NCBI RefSeq assembly: GCF_016899725.1
Contig: NZ_JACLYU010000007.1
Span: 23,937 to 87,936, forward strand
DNA length: 64,000 nt
Direction: 5' to 3'
DNA from: Bifidobacterium pullorum subsp. saeculare
GTDB lineage: Bacteria; Actinomycetota; Actinomycetes; Actinomycetales; Bifidobacteriaceae
Positions 10,001 to 18,445 of the stretch are shown piece by piece; positions within the stretch are counted from its first letter, which is position 1; the number at the start of each line of letters is the position of its first letter. Under the pieces are notes generated by a model. It saw only the letters and a program-made list of their open reading frames with translations. It had not been told where the DNA came from and did no database searches. A program made the position numbers and the translations under genes.

Positions 10001-11184
10001 TGCCTCAAGGATTTTTCGCCGGCGATTACGCCCAGGACTACGAGGACGCCGTGGTCGGCCAGGCCTGGCTCGACCCGATTCCCCCCGCGGCGGACGGCAC
10101 GGCCCTGCCCTGGCCCTCCGGATTGAGCGAGGAGACCGCCAGCCGTCTCAAGGCCGGAGCCGACGCCGTGCGCCATGCGCTGGAGGCGGACCCGGGCGCG
10201 GCCGCGGATGTGGACGGGGAAGCAGGCCAGGGGAGCGGGCCGCTGCCCGCGGAGCATTCCCTGCTGGCCCGCGCGCGTCTGCTCGCGGCCGACCAGGACC
10301 TCATGGCAGGAACCCTGTCCGGCGCCGACCTCGACCGTGCCATCAAGGCGAAGGCCCGCCGCATCCTCGCCCAGGGCCGGCAGAGCGTCACCGCCCTGCA
10401 AGCCACGGCCGGCGGCATGGACGAACGCCAGGAACGCGAGCATTGGCGTGGCATCGTACGCCCCATCCCCACCGCGCCCTCGCCGGCCGCCGCGGACGGC
10501 ACCTGCTTCCACGCCTGGGCCGAGCGCTTCGTCAACGCCTGGAACCCCGGCGTTGACGCGAACACGGCCATGGCCATGGCGGAGGACGGAGCCTCGCTCT
10601 CCGACGGCGCGTATGCCGGGCAGGCCGGGCCCAGCCGCGAGGCGATGCTCGAGGACCTGCGCCGCTGGGAGACGGCCGTCGCCCGGCCGGAGCGCCGCGC
10701 GGCCCAGTCGGAGCATCGTGGCGCGGGACCGGATGCCGGCATCCCTTCGGCCGACGTGCTGACCTGGGCGCGGCGCCTGTCCGACTCCCCCTGGGCCAGA
10801 CGTGTGCCGGCCTGGGCGGAACGGCAGATCGTCATCGCCGTCCCCGACCTCGGCGGCGCCATCGTCAACGGCAAGCTCGACGCGGTGTTCCTCGGCGGCC
10901 TCGACCCACGTGACGCTTCGAAACGGTACACGGTGGTCGACTGGAAAACCGGCCGCAGACCGCGCAAACCGCGGGACGTGCAGGACAAGCTCGTGCAGCT
11001 CGACCTGTACCGGCTGCTGCTCGCCACGGTGGAGGGCGTGCCGCTGGAGGCCATCGACGCCACCCTTTACTATCTGAGTGAGCCCGACGAACGCGACCGC
11101 GAGTTGCACGCCGGGATGAAAACAGAACAGGAGATCCTGGCCGAGCTGCGCTCGGGCATCCCCGAACAAACCGACGACGACTGA
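7033..11184 (+). CDS. adnB: AdnB-like UvrD-family helicase with C-terminal RecB-type nuclease
   Basis: A 1383-residue protein starting at the ATG of an ATGA overlap with adnA, so translation is probably coupled. The motor looks intact: Gln10 of the Q motif, Walker A AGAGSGKT (26-33), DEYQD (317-321), motif III GDPFQSIYAWRG, motif V TVHQAKGLEWD and motif VI VALTRAR (about 912). The C-terminal nuclease has Asp1283 (GKLDAVF) and Asp1303/Lys1305 (VDWKTG). Two motor-plus-nuclease proteins in tandem are characteristic of actinobacterial AdnAB, where AdnB is the leading motor. Residues around 618-632 are a short tandem DGNGP repeat, probably a flexible linker. It is longer than the mycobacterial protein because of Ala/Gly/Pro-rich insertions. 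Confidence 0.78.
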   Translation: MSGFTPSEEQRQVIDAPDGSDVLVVAGAGSGKTFTMTRRIIALIERGVAPERILGLTFTRKAAGELLERVSAAVAAQRGGDARSSERTFLKPAVYTYDAFFQSIVRQYGLLVGFDQNTQPLSEAGAMQLVVTVLDEHMDELRGQDLGSFSELAKQVLALSNAIGSAMIGTPPSAAGSGTMGGVCDDYGTAIARVRAWDTAFAGRVRAILGDDPLPDKIGKLRFPRRAARDSDDRYAQKLAAFESQCHELCRVQCAGLLDATVRRETLLGLVEAYAAEKRRLNMAEFSDFTIAAYQLVERFPSIGRRYRRRFSHVLLDEYQDTSTTQANLIVRLFHGAQAGEGNTAVTAVGDPFQSIYAWRGASPGAFRMFQCDFGMPPEERPKALSVTRRNPRIVLEAANDLTLPLRRSERRAGSSLMREVDVPALSTLPGTEDGTLGVLGYATLGQEADAVARFCRHAVERHTSVDPATGEMRRGHAAVLFRVKNTIAVFQEALERAGLTTFTVGYSALVERPEVRDTLALLRVVSDHTDAGSLMRLLATPRFGMSAADLKALAGAAERANTEARFRALAEAGVVPADLPRDRWAQAVVEHRDQVANIVFLPDILLRGDLGLQAAADGNGPDGNRPDGNGPDRVAGKPPAAMAGLSAQGLAAVRRAGRVLRETQAAAGRPLADVVRAAVRALDLDVDLVVAQAMRDPSHTVRPTVARMPLDTLIDLVDAYVSELAAGRTPTLRGFMAWVDNLRDIEDEAAAMHDERADVELMTVHQAKGLEWDAVAIIGMADRVFPSSGKDSQLKVILDDRHPGGTEGGAWTAPEYHETAHTWLSDPTAVPAPVRVDAGILPRFPRGMAVDGDPIEALASLTDAETLDDEVFGSLRGLGEDAGDPDALPLTQEEEYGRRLHADERRLAYVALTRARHDALLTYSVHAEPSRDPGAVPEGINGRKPSPFWLEVHDALRARPDAVGRPSNLDAGTLARIADGCDDGTLPPLPQGFFAGDYAQDYEDAVVGQAWLDPIPPAADGTALPWPSGLSEETASRLKAGADAVRHALEADPGAAADVDGEAGQGSGPLPAEHSLLARARLLAADQDLMAGTLSGADLDRAIKAKARRILAQGRQSVTALQATAGGMDERQEREHWRGIVRPIPTAPSPAAADGTCFHAWAERFVNAWNPGVDANTAMAMAEDGASLSDGAYAGQAGPSREAMLEDLRRWETAVARPERRAAQSEHRGAGPDAGIPSADVLTWARRLSDSPWARRVPAWAERQIVIAVPDLGGAIVNGKLDAVFLGGLDPRDASKRYTVVDWKTGRRPRKPRDVQDKLVQLDLYRLLLATVEGVPLEAIDATLYYLSEPDERDRELHAGMKTEQEILAELRSGIPEQTDDD
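8884..8928 (+). repeat. In-frame 15-bp tandem repeat in adnB (three units)
   Basis: Three consecutive 15-bp units encode DGNGP, DGNRP and DGNGP. The array sits between helicase motifs in a region without conserved motifs, so it is probably an inter-subdomain linker. A 15-bp unit permits copy-number change without a frameshift. Confidence 0.8.
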
Positions 11185-11361
11185 GCCGCGCCGGACCGCC
11201 GCACCGCCATGGGCGCGGCAGGGCGGCAGGGCGTGGAACCGCGGCCGGAACGCACCGCGGGCGGGCTGGCGCCGGAGGGGACCCGCCCAAGGCGGCCGGT
11301 GCATGCGTGGGCGGGCACACATGCGTCAAAGGACGTTGCTTGACGGCATGTTGGAGGATTG

Positions 11362-12027
11362 ATGGTCAACTACCGACCCATGCGCTGGACCGACGTCGAC
11401 GCGATCTGCGAGGAATTCGACCGCACCTGGGGCCAATGCAGCCCTGCGTGCGCCGACCCGGATGCTTCGATGCTGCTGTCGCGCCATTTCACCCTGCACT
11501 ACCTGGAGCCCGCCACGCGCGGCGAGATCGCCGAGGCCGACGACGGCACCTTCCTCGGCGTCACGCTTTCCCGCGTCGACGGCCAGCCCGTGCTGTTCCC
11601 CGGCACCACGGGCGAGCTCGCCCGCGTCAATACCGCGCTCGCCGCCACCGGACTCGGCGCCGCCGTGCTTAGGGACACCGAGCATTGGCACCAGGTCGAG
11701 ATCGAGCTGGAGGACGCCATCGGCATCAACGGCCGCACCCAGGGCGAGGTCGAGCTGTTCCTCGTCTCCGCGGCCGCTCGCGGCCATGGCGTGGGCGGCA
11801 CGCTGTGGCGCAACCAGATGGCGTATTTCGCCGGCCACGGCGTGGACCGCTACTACCTGCACACCGACTCCAGCTGTGACATCGGCTTCTACGAGCACCA
11901 GGGCCTCGACCGCGAGGCCGAGCGCTTCGCGAAGGACCACCCCGAGGACGCCCCCGACGGCGGCGAGAGCACAATGGATGACATTTTCATTTACGCCGGC
12001 TCCCCGGTGCGGGCGGTGGCCGAGTGA
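11362..12027 (+). CDS. GNAT-family N-acetyltransferase
   Basis: A 221-residue acetyl-CoA-dependent acyltransferase of unknown substrate. The fold is supported by the acetyl-CoA loop V-x4-RGHGVG (VSAAARGHGVGGTL, about residues 133-146) followed by the helix and a YEHQGLDRE segment typical of motif B. The ATG at 11362 follows a GGAGGA site; an in-frame TTG lies one codon earlier. A 6-bp inverted repeat (CGTCAA at 11324-11329, TTGACG at 11340-11345) lies just upstream and could be an operator. The stop codon overlaps the GTG start of the MFS gene by 4 bp, so the two are probably one operon, perhaps modifying and exporting the same small molecule. That link is inference. Confidence 0.85.
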   Translation: MVNYRPMRWTDVDAICEEFDRTWGQCSPACADPDASMLLSRHFTLHYLEPATRGEIAEADDGTFLGVTLSRVDGQPVLFPGTTGELARVNTALAATGLGAAVLRDTEHWHQVEIELEDAIGINGRTQGEVELFLVSAAARGHGVGGTLWRNQMAYFAGHGVDRYYLHTDSSCDIGFYEHQGLDREAERFAKDHPEDAPDGGESTMDDIFIYAGSPVRAVAE

Positions 12028-13379
12028 CCGCACCCCGCCGCCGCGACGACCGCGCCGGCCATGTCTCACGGTACGGCCGCCTGTTCGCCATCCCGGGGAC
12101 CAAGGCGTTCTGCGTTGCCGGCGCCGTGGCCCGCCTGCCGATTTCGATGATGAGCCTGGGCATCGTGCTCGCGCTCAACCACCTGTACGACAACTGGACG
12201 ATCGCCGGCACGATGAGCACCGCCTATGTGCTCGCCTTGTCCTGTGTGACCCCGCTGTACGCGCGCCTGTTCGACCGCCTCGGCCAGGCGCGCGTGGGCC
12301 GCGTCGCCCTGGCCGTCCAGGTCGTGGCGATGCTCGCCTTCGCCTGCGGCGCGCTGGTGCGGGTGCCGATTCCCGCGCTGTTCGCGCTGGCCATACTCAT
12401 GGGCCTGACCCAGTTCTCCTTCGGCGCGCTGGTGCGCACCCGCTGGGCCTACGCGCTGCGCGGCGAACGGGACGGCGAGGCGCTGCTCAACACCGCCTAC
12501 GCGATGGAGGCCGCCATCGACGAGGTCGTGTTCATCCTCGGCCCCATCCTCGCCGCATGGCTCGCCACCTCCGTGCACCCGGTTTCCCAGCTGTTCGTGC
12601 CCACCGCGGCCTGCGGTATCGGCGGCGCCGTGTTCTTCTCGCTGCGCTCCACGCAGCCGCCCGTCGTTGTCCAATCCGTCGAGGTCGCCCCGGCGGCCGG
12701 CGGAACCCGCGCCACCGTGCGCGCCGGCGACGGCACCGTGCGTGCCCCGGAGGGGGCGAAGGCCGACGAACTCGCCCTCGCCCAGCTCCGGCGCCCCGGC
12801 GGCAGGCCGCGCAGCGCCCTGCTCTACGCCGGCGTCGTCCCGCTGCTCGCCGTGTTCGTCGTGTTCAACATGAGCTTCACATCCTTCGACGTGTCCATCA
12901 CCGCCATGATGAAGGCGATGGGACTGGAGCCGTTTCTCGGCCTGCAGCTGGCGATGCTCGCGGTCGGCTCCTGCATCGGCGCCGTCGTGTTCGGCTCCCG
13001 TCGCCCCGCCGGCTCCCATTGGCGGCATATGGTCGTCTTCCTGGTGCTTCTGGCCGTCGGCTACGTCCTGTTCCGCGTCACGATGGACAATCTGCTCCTG
13101 CTCGGCGCGGTCGAGATCCTGGCCGGTCTGTGCGTCTCGCCGCTGTTCACCACCGGCAACCTCATCGTCAGGCAGATCGTGCCCGCCGAAAGCCTGACCG
13201 AGGGCCTGAGCTGGGTGTCCACCGCCGGCACGGTCGGCACCTCGATCGGCTCGTCGCTCGCCGGCGTGGTGCTCGACGCCACCGGCCCGCACGTCGGCAT
13301 GCTGCTGCCCGCCCTGACCACCGCCTGCGCGGTGCCGCTGGCCCTGCTCGGCTGGGGCCTCGCCCGGCGGCGGCGCTGA
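12024..13379 (+). CDS. MFS transporter (probable drug or metabolite exporter)
   Basis: A 451-residue polytopic membrane protein with about 12 hydrophobic helices. A basic/hydrophilic central loop at about residues 215-265 separates two six-helix halves. The LYARLFDRLGQARVGR loop after the second helix matches the MFS motif A position. Translation starts with GTG overlapping the GNAT stop by 4 bp. No substrate can be read from sequence. Its last ten or so codons form one arm of a perfect 21-bp inverted repeat that probably terminates transcription. Confidence 0.85.
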   Translation: MTAPRRRDDRAGHVSRYGRLFAIPGTKAFCVAGAVARLPISMMSLGIVLALNHLYDNWTIAGTMSTAYVLALSCVTPLYARLFDRLGQARVGRVALAVQVVAMLAFACGALVRVPIPALFALAILMGLTQFSFGALVRTRWAYALRGERDGEALLNTAYAMEAAIDEVVFILGPILAAWLATSVHPVSQLFVPTAACGIGGAVFFSLRSTQPPVVVQSVEVAPAAGGTRATVRAGDGTVRAPEGAKADELALAQLRRPGGRPRSALLYAGVVPLLAVFVVFNMSFTSFDVSITAMMKAMGLEPFLGLQLAMLAVGSCIGAVVFGSRRPAGSHWRHMVVFLVLLAVGYVLFRVTMDNLLLLGAVEILAGLCVSPLFTTGNLIVRQIVPAESLTEGLSWVSTAGTVGTSIGSSLAGVVLDATGPHVGMLLPALTTACAVPLALLGWGLARRRR

Positions 13380-13419
13380 GCGACGCGCCGGCACAGGCCC
13401 GCCGGGCGAGGCCCCAGCC
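13350..13419 (+). terminator. Perfect 21-bp inverted repeat overlapping the MFS stop codon
   Basis: Arms at 13350-13370 and 13399-13419 are exact reverse complements over 21 bp, with a 28-base loop containing the MFS TGA. There is no U-tract, which is common in high-GC actinobacteria. The left arm is coding sequence, so the protein C-terminus is constrained by the hairpin. Confidence 0.7.
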
Positions 13420-13446
13420 GGCGGGTCGCCGGCATGGTATGGGACG

Positions 13447-14712
13447 ATGGTGCGTATGGATGGCAGTGAAACAGGACTGTATCTGATGCATCTCATCGCC
13501 GGGGCGCTCGCCGGCCACGGCGGCGGCGACGGCCGGGACCTTGCCGCCGATGACTGGCATCGGGTCCACGCGTTGGCGTCACGCCATGCCGTGGAGGCAA
13601 TCGCCTGGGCCGGCGTGACCGGAGAACCGGAGCTCGAGGCCCAGGTGCCGCAGGACCTGCGCGCGCGATGGGCGCGCGAGGCCGACGCCACACTCGTCCG
13701 CCAGCTCACCTTCGAGGCCGAGCGCGAGGAGATCGCGTCGCGGCTCGCCGAACACGGCATCTCCACCGCGGCGTTGAAAGGCGCGGTGCTCGCGCGGCGG
13801 TACCCGGCGCCGGGGCTGCGCTCCATGGGAGACAACGACGTGCTGTTCGCTGTGCTGGAACGCCGCGCCGATGGCCGTTGGCAGCCGCAAGGCGCCGGGG
13901 ATTCCCACGCGCACGCCATGGACAGGGCCTATGACGAGGCCGCCACGCATATCGACGCCGTCATGGCGGACCTGGGGTACGAGCGCCGTCCCACCTCACC
14001 CATGGAAACCGACCTGCAATACCTGCGCGCGCCGTTCCACTTCGAGCTCCACCGCGACCTGCTGTCGCCGCGCAGCCCGGTCTACCCCTACCTCAAGGAC
14101 CCCTGGCCGGCCATGGTGCCGGACGGCGATGTGCCCGGCACGTTCCACATGACTCTGGCGGACGAATACGTGTTCCACATCGTGCACATGCACAAGCATT
14201 TCACCTCGGCCGGCTGCGGCATACGGTTCCTCGTCGACGAAGCCGTGTACCTGCGTCTGTTCGCTGACCTGCCGGAGCGCCAGGCCGTGGCGGACCATAT
14301 CCGGGAGCGTTTGGCGACGATGGGCCTGACCGGGTTCGAGGCCACCGTCCGAAGCCTGGCCACGGCGTTGCTGGGGGAGCGGGACGAGGGACGGGACGGC
14401 GCGCCGTTGCCCGACCGGGAACGGGAGATGTTCCTCACGCTGCTGCGCAGCGGCACCTTCGGCACGCTGGAGCAGCAGGTGGCCAACGCCCGCCGTCGGA
14501 CCGGCGGCACCGGTGCGCTCGGCACGCTGCGCTACGTGGCGTCCCGCCTCTACCCGGGGTCCAAGCAGATCCGCGCCGTGCATCCGCTGTTCGACCGCCA
14601 TCCGTGGCTGCTGCCGTTGTTCCCGTTCATGCGGTTGGGCAGCGTGATCCGCAACCATCCGCGCAAACTTCTGGCGGAGCTGAGGCTTGTGTTCGGCCGC
14701 GGCCGCGGCTGA
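13447..14712 (+). CDS. Nucleotidyltransferase-like protein (NTP_transf_5 type)
   Basis: A 421-residue protein with the layout of the uncharacterised nucleotidyltransferase family seen beside lasso-peptide and polysaccharide genes. Lys111 lies in LKGAVLARRYP and the metal-binding Asp pair is D129-x-D131 in MGDNDVLF, followed by FHFELHRDLLSP and a conserved HIVHMHKHF block. The first half is helical and acidic. The exact donor and acceptor are unknown for the family. It is the first gene of the 13.4-24.2 kb island containing PqqD, HprK-like, S26 and ABC genes, which is why a role in modifying a peptide or glycan is suspected. The start could also be the ATG at 13456. Confidence 0.65.
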   Translation: MVRMDGSETGLYLMHLIAGALAGHGGGDGRDLAADDWHRVHALASRHAVEAIAWAGVTGEPELEAQVPQDLRARWAREADATLVRQLTFEAEREEIASRLAEHGISTAALKGAVLARRYPAPGLRSMGDNDVLFAVLERRADGRWQPQGAGDSHAHAMDRAYDEAATHIDAVMADLGYERRPTSPMETDLQYLRAPFHFELHRDLLSPRSPVYPYLKDPWPAMVPDGDVPGTFHMTLADEYVFHIVHMHKHFTSAGCGIRFLVDEAVYLRLFADLPERQAVADHIRERLATMGLTGFEATVRSLATALLGERDEGRDGAPLPDREREMFLTLLRSGTFGTLEQQVANARRRTGGTGALGTLRYVASRLYPGSKQIRAVHPLFDRHPWLLPLFPFMRLGSVIRNHPRKLLAELRLVFGRGRG

Positions 14713-14730
14713 GCGCCGCGGGCGCCCGGC

Positions 14731-15018
14731 CTACAGCAGGAACGACATCCACCAGGCGATGCACAGCGCCACGCCGACGACCAGCGCCGCCGCCACGCCT
14801 ATGGCGATGCCCACGCCCAGGCGTTCCCTGCGATGGCGCGCCTTGATCCGTGCGATATGCTCGTCGCTCATGCGGCGCCGAGCGACGCCACGGTGCACGG
14901 ACACCGCGGGCACGGCCAGACCACGCGGGCGGATGTCGGGGATGCCGTAGGGATCGTCCGGTGAGGCGGACGGCTGTCCGTCGGCCTGCTGGGGGACGGC
15001 AGGGGCATCATCACGCAT
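14731..15018 (-). CDS. Small single-pass membrane protein
   Basis: A 95-residue protein on the opposite strand to the surrounding island. The ATG at 15018 follows a GAGGAG site. The first half is Pro/Asp-rich and disordered; a basic stretch (RIKARHRRER) precedes one C-terminal hydrophobic helix (about 70-92, LGVGIAIGVAAALVVGVALC). This suggests a cytoplasmic N-terminus and a tail anchor. It ends 18 bp from the convergent nucleotidyltransferase gene and is divergent from the LCP gene. No family is recognised. Confidence 0.65.
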   Translation of the reverse strand: MRDDAPAVPQQADGQPSASPDDPYGIPDIRPRGLAVPAVSVHRGVARRRMSDEHIARIKARHRRERLGVGIAIGVAAALVVGVALCIAWWMSFLL

Positions 15019-15217
15019 GGCTCGGCTCCTCGTGTGCGTCGCGGTCCGGCCCGGTTCGGCCGGCATCCGTCCCATGGCTGCGTCATCCGGTGCTCCATGG
15101 TGGGATTTCGGATTCAACTATAGTCACAGCGACGGCGTGGAACGGCCCGGTCGGGGCAAGGCCATTGCTAGGATGAGGGGACGAACGCGGCGGTACGGCG
15201 GAACGAGGCAGCACACC

Positions 15218-16387
15218 ATGGCAACGGCAGACAACGGGCGGAATGACATGCGGTCGGTGCTGCACGGCATCTGGCATGAGGAGGATACGACCGACGACAT
15301 CCGCGATCTCATGGACGCCGCCCCGCGCCCTCGCCGCCGCAGCAGCCGGCACCGCCGCCAGATGCGCCGCTTGGCGGTGGCATGCGTGGTGTCCTTGCTC
15401 TGCCTGCTGGTGATCGTGCCCACGTTGGCGGCCATGTGGTTCGTACGCTCTCTGGACACCTCCATGCGGACCGACGGCGGGACCACCGCCGAACTGACGC
15501 CGGCCACCTCGCCCGATGGCACGTTCTACGCGCTGGTCCTGGGATCGGACAACCGCGGCAACGAGCGCTACGGCCGCGCGGACAGCATCATGCTGGTCCG
15601 TGTGGCGCCGCAGGACCGGCAGGTGGACGTCGTCTCGATTCCCCGCGACATGCAGGTGAGCATCGACGGTTCCGACCAGCCGCAGAAAATCAACGCCGCC
15701 TATGCGCAAGGCGGCGCCGCGCTCATGGTCGACACGGTCTCGCGGTTCGCGGGCGTGCCTATCTCGCATGTGGCGGAGGTCGGGTTCGACGGGCTCACCG
15801 GACTTGTGGACCGGTTGGGCGGCATCACCGTGGATGTGCCGCAATCGTTCTCCGGTGGCAACGGCGGCGTGGCCCTGCAGGCCGGGCGGCAGACCCTGAA
15901 CGGCAAGCAGGCGCTGGGGTTCGTCCGCGAACGCTACCAGGTGCGGGGCGGCGACTTCTCCCGCGCACAGGCGCAGCGCATCGTCCTGACCGCGCTGGTT
16001 GGCAAGGCGTTCGAACAGCCAGTGAATGAACTGCCCGGGCTGATCCGTGATCTGGCGGCGAACCTGGTCACCGACATGACGGTGCAGGATATGGTCAAGC
16101 TCGGCCTGCGGTTCCGCGGCGGAGCCCCGCGCCTGACCACCGCCGGATGCCCCTCGTATTCGTTTAGCCAGGACGGCGTGAGCTACGTGGGCGTGGAATA
16201 CGCCGAATGGCAGGATATGATGCGCCGTGTGGACGCGGGCATGGGCCCCAACGGCCAGGGGGACATTCCCTCCGAGCAACAGGACGACACCCTGCTGGGG
16301 GCGGCGTCGAACGCGATGTCGCCCAAGGACTACGCCGGACTGGTGGACCAGTCGCTGAACTCGGGCGACGTGCTCGGCGCACAGTGA
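15218..16387 (+). CDS. LytR-CpsA-Psr (LCP) family glycopolymer transferase
   Basis: A 389-residue membrane protein. One helix lies at about 49-72 (LAVACVVSLLCLLVIVPTLAAMWF) and the LCP domain is outside. Diagnostic segments are LVLGSDNRGNERYGRADSIM with its Arg/Asp pairs, VVSIPRDMQV, KINAAYAQGG, the VDRLGGITVDVP block and FVRERYQVRGGDFSRAQAQ. LCP enzymes move lipid-linked glycopolymers onto peptidoglycan or proteins. The start at 15218 was chosen for a GAGG upstream; an ATG at 15248 is possible. Its place among PqqD, peptidase and ABC genes and upstream of a Wzz-kinase fusion suggests attachment of a surface polymer made by this island. That role is inference. Confidence 0.88.
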   Translation: MATADNGRNDMRSVLHGIWHEEDTTDDIRDLMDAAPRPRRRSSRHRRQMRRLAVACVVSLLCLLVIVPTLAAMWFVRSLDTSMRTDGGTTAELTPATSPDGTFYALVLGSDNRGNERYGRADSIMLVRVAPQDRQVDVVSIPRDMQVSIDGSDQPQKINAAYAQGGAALMVDTVSRFAGVPISHVAEVGFDGLTGLVDRLGGITVDVPQSFSGGNGGVALQAGRQTLNGKQALGFVRERYQVRGGDFSRAQAQRIVLTALVGKAFEQPVNELPGLIRDLAANLVTDMTVQDMVKLGLRFRGGAPRLTTAGCPSYSFSQDGVSYVGVEYAEWQDMMRRVDAGMGPNGQGDIPSEQQDDTLLGAASNAMSPKDYAGLVDQSLNSGDVLGAQ

Positions 16388-16422
16388 GACCACGGTGGCG
16401 TAACGGCGTGAAAGGAACGGCC

Positions 16423-16716
16423 ATGATTAGGAACGCGGCAAACCCCCGGGGGCGCATCGCCCCGGGCTTCGTGATGCGCCAGGTCGCCGGGCAGACGGTG
16501 ATCGTGGCCGCGGGGGAGGCTTCGCGCACCTTCCATGGCATGATCCGGGTCAATGGCAGCGGCACCGTGATCTGGCAGGGGCTGATGGACGGTCTGGACG
16601 ACGAGGCCATCGTGGACCGTCTGCTCGACCGGTACGAGGTGGACCGCGCCACGGCGCGCCGGGATGTGGACGCCTTCGTGACCCAGGCCCGTGACCATGG
16701 GTTCCTCGCGGCGTGA
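16423..16716 (+). CDS. PqqD-family peptide-binding (RRE) protein
   Basis: A 97-residue protein with an AAAGGA site before ATG 16423. It has the PqqD arrangement: a beta-rich N-terminal part (PGFVMRQVAGQTVIVA), the hallmark VNGSGTVIWQGLMDG segment, then helices ending RRDVDAFVTQARDHGFL. PqqD domains bind the leader of a ribosomal peptide and present it to a modifying enzyme or peptidase. A candidate client at 20777 carries the YxxPxL leader motif. The gene lies 35 bp after the LCP gene and ends within the start region of the ABC exporter, so it is operonic. No cyclase or radical SAM maturase is adjacent. Confidence 0.85.
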   Translation: MIRNAANPRGRIAPGFVMRQVAGQTVIVAAGEASRTFHGMIRVNGSGTVIWQGLMDGLDDEAIVDRLLDRYEVDRATARRDVDAFVTQARDHGFLAA

Positions 16717-18445
16717 GATGACGCGCCGCCGTCCGCATGGTGGCGCCGATCCGCATGCGCGCGAGGTGATGCGCTGGATTGGCCACGCGTGCGGCGGACG
16801 GCTGTGGATGGTGGCGGCGGGCGTGCTGCTGCAGATGGTGACCGCCGGCAACGCGGTGATGTTCGCGCTGTTCATGCGCGATGCGGTGGACGCGGCCGTG
16901 GCCGGCGACGCCGAGGGATTCGTGGGTGCCGCCACCGCCTTCGGCATCGCCATCCTGGCACAGGTGCTGCTCCTCGCCCTGGTCTGGTGGCTGCGTGAAG
17001 CCACGCTGGCCTCCATCGACAACGCGTTGCGCGGCCGCATCTTCGGCGACATCCTCGAAGGTGACGTGGCGGCGCTGTCGGCGCAGCACACCGGCGATCT
17101 GATGAACCGGCTCACGTCGGACGTGGCCGTGGTGTCGGGCTCGGTGGTGCAACTGCCCTCCACCGTGGCCTCGTCCGCGGTGCGCATCGTCGGCGCGGTC
17201 ACCGTGATGGCGATGCTGGACATCCGCCTGGCGACCGTGTTCGTGGTCGCGGGCTGCTGCATGGGCGCGGCGTCGCTGCCTCTGCGCAGCCGGCTGAAGC
17301 GCCTGCACCGTGACGTGCAGGAGACCGAAGGCCGCTCGCGGTCCTTCATGCAGGAGGTGCTGGGCAACCTGCTGGTGGTGCGCGTGTTCGGCGCCCGCAG
17401 CCACATGCTGGAACAGCAACGGCAACGGTTGGAGGACCACCGCGCCGCGCGCATGCGGCGCGTCGCGACATCCGACCTGAGCGCCACCGGACTGCGGCTG
17501 GCCATGCAGGCGGGGTTCTACCTCGGCTTCGTCTGGTGCGGGGTGGGGCTGCTGCGCGGCGCGATCTCCTATGGCACGTTGATGGCCATCGTGCAGCTGG
17601 TGGGGCAGCTGCAGCAGCCGTTCGCCTCCTTCGGCGGACTCTTCCCACGCTATGCGGCGATGATGGCGTCGGCCGAACGGCTGATGGCCATGCGGCCGGA
17701 GGATGCCGCCGGTGCCGCCCGCCGCACGGACATCGACCATGAGCAGGTCGCCGGTCTCGCCTCCCGACTGGAGGCGATCAGCTTTGACGACATCGGCTTC
17801 TCCTATGGCCATGGCGCGGTGCTGCGGCATGTGACCGCCCGGATTCCGCGCGGGTCGTTCGTGGCGGTGACGGGGCGCTCCGGCATCGGCAAATCGACAC
17901 TGCTCATGCTGCTGCTGGGCATCCGGCGCCCGTCGGCCGGAACGGTCGCGCTGCGTTTCGCCGCCGGCCGCCACGGCGCTCCGCCGGCCGCGATGATGCC
18001 GGAGCAACTGCCTTGCGGCATGTTCGCCTATGTGCCGCAGGGCAATGCGCTGATGTCCGGCACGGTGCGGGAAGTGGTGGCGCTCGCGGACCGCGCCGAG
18101 GACATCGATGATGCGCGCGTGCGCTGGGCCTGCCGTATGGCGGACGCCACGCGGTTCGTGGAAGCGTTGTCCGACGGCTACCGCACGCTGCTCGGGGAGC
18201 GCGGCTCGGGCCTGTCCGAAGGGCAGATGCAGCGGCTGTCGGTGGCGCGCGCCCTGTATTCCGGAGCGCCCATCCTGCTGCTGGATGAGGCGACCAGCGC
18301 GTTGGACGTGGCGTCCGAACGCCGCATGCTGCAATCGATCCGCGAGCTGGGGGACCGGACGGTGCTCATCGTGACGCATCGTTGCGAAGTGCTCGACTAC
18401 TGCGACCAGGTGATTCGGTTGGAAGAGGTGGACGATGGCCGATAA
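16691..18445 (+). CDS. ABC exporter half-transporter (TMD-NBD), peptide-exporter-like
   Basis: A 584-residue protein: six hydrophobic helices in the first about 320 residues, then an ATPase with Walker A GRSGIGKST, Q-loop YVPQGNALMSGTV, signature LSEGQMQR, Walker B LLLDEATSAL and switch His in VTHR. There is no N-terminal C39 peptidase domain. A GTG at 16691 gives the longest form; ATG 16697 or 16718 are equally possible because no clear ribosome site is present. It overlaps the PqqD gene and its stop overlaps the peptidase start by 11 bp, so the three are translated together. Export of the candidate peptide encoded at 20777 is inferred from context only. Confidence 0.85.
   Translation: MTMGSSRREMTRRRPHGGADPHAREVMRWIGHACGGRLWMVAAGVLLQMVTAGNAVMFALFMRDAVDAAVAGDAEGFVGAATAFGIAILAQVLLLALVWWLREATLASIDNALRGRIFGDILEGDVAALSAQHTGDLMNRLTSDVAVVSGSVVQLPSTVASSAVRIVGAVTVMAMLDIRLATVFVVAGCCMGAASLPLRSRLKRLHRDVQETEGRSRSFMQEVLGNLLVVRVFGARSHMLEQQRQRLEDHRAARMRRVATSDLSATGLRLAMQAGFYLGFVWCGVGLLRGAISYGTLMAIVQLVGQLQQPFASFGGLFPRYAAMMASAERLMAMRPEDAAGAARRTDIDHEQVAGLASRLEAISFDDIGFSYGHGAVLRHVTARIPRGSFVAVTGRSGIGKSTLLMLLLGIRRPSAGTVALRFAAGRHGAPPAAMMPEQLPCGMFAYVPQGNALMSGTVREVVALADRAEDIDDARVRWACRMADATRFVEALSDGYRTLLGERGSGLSEGQMQRLSVARALYSGAPILLLDEATSALDVASERRMLQSIRELGDRTVLIVTHRCEVLDYCDQVIRLEEVDDGR

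Noticed and set aside
15119..15124. TATAGT as a -10 element for the LCP gene or the small membrane protein
   Set aside because: The hexamer lies in a palindrome readable on either strand, but no -35 hexamer stands at 16-18 bp on either side.
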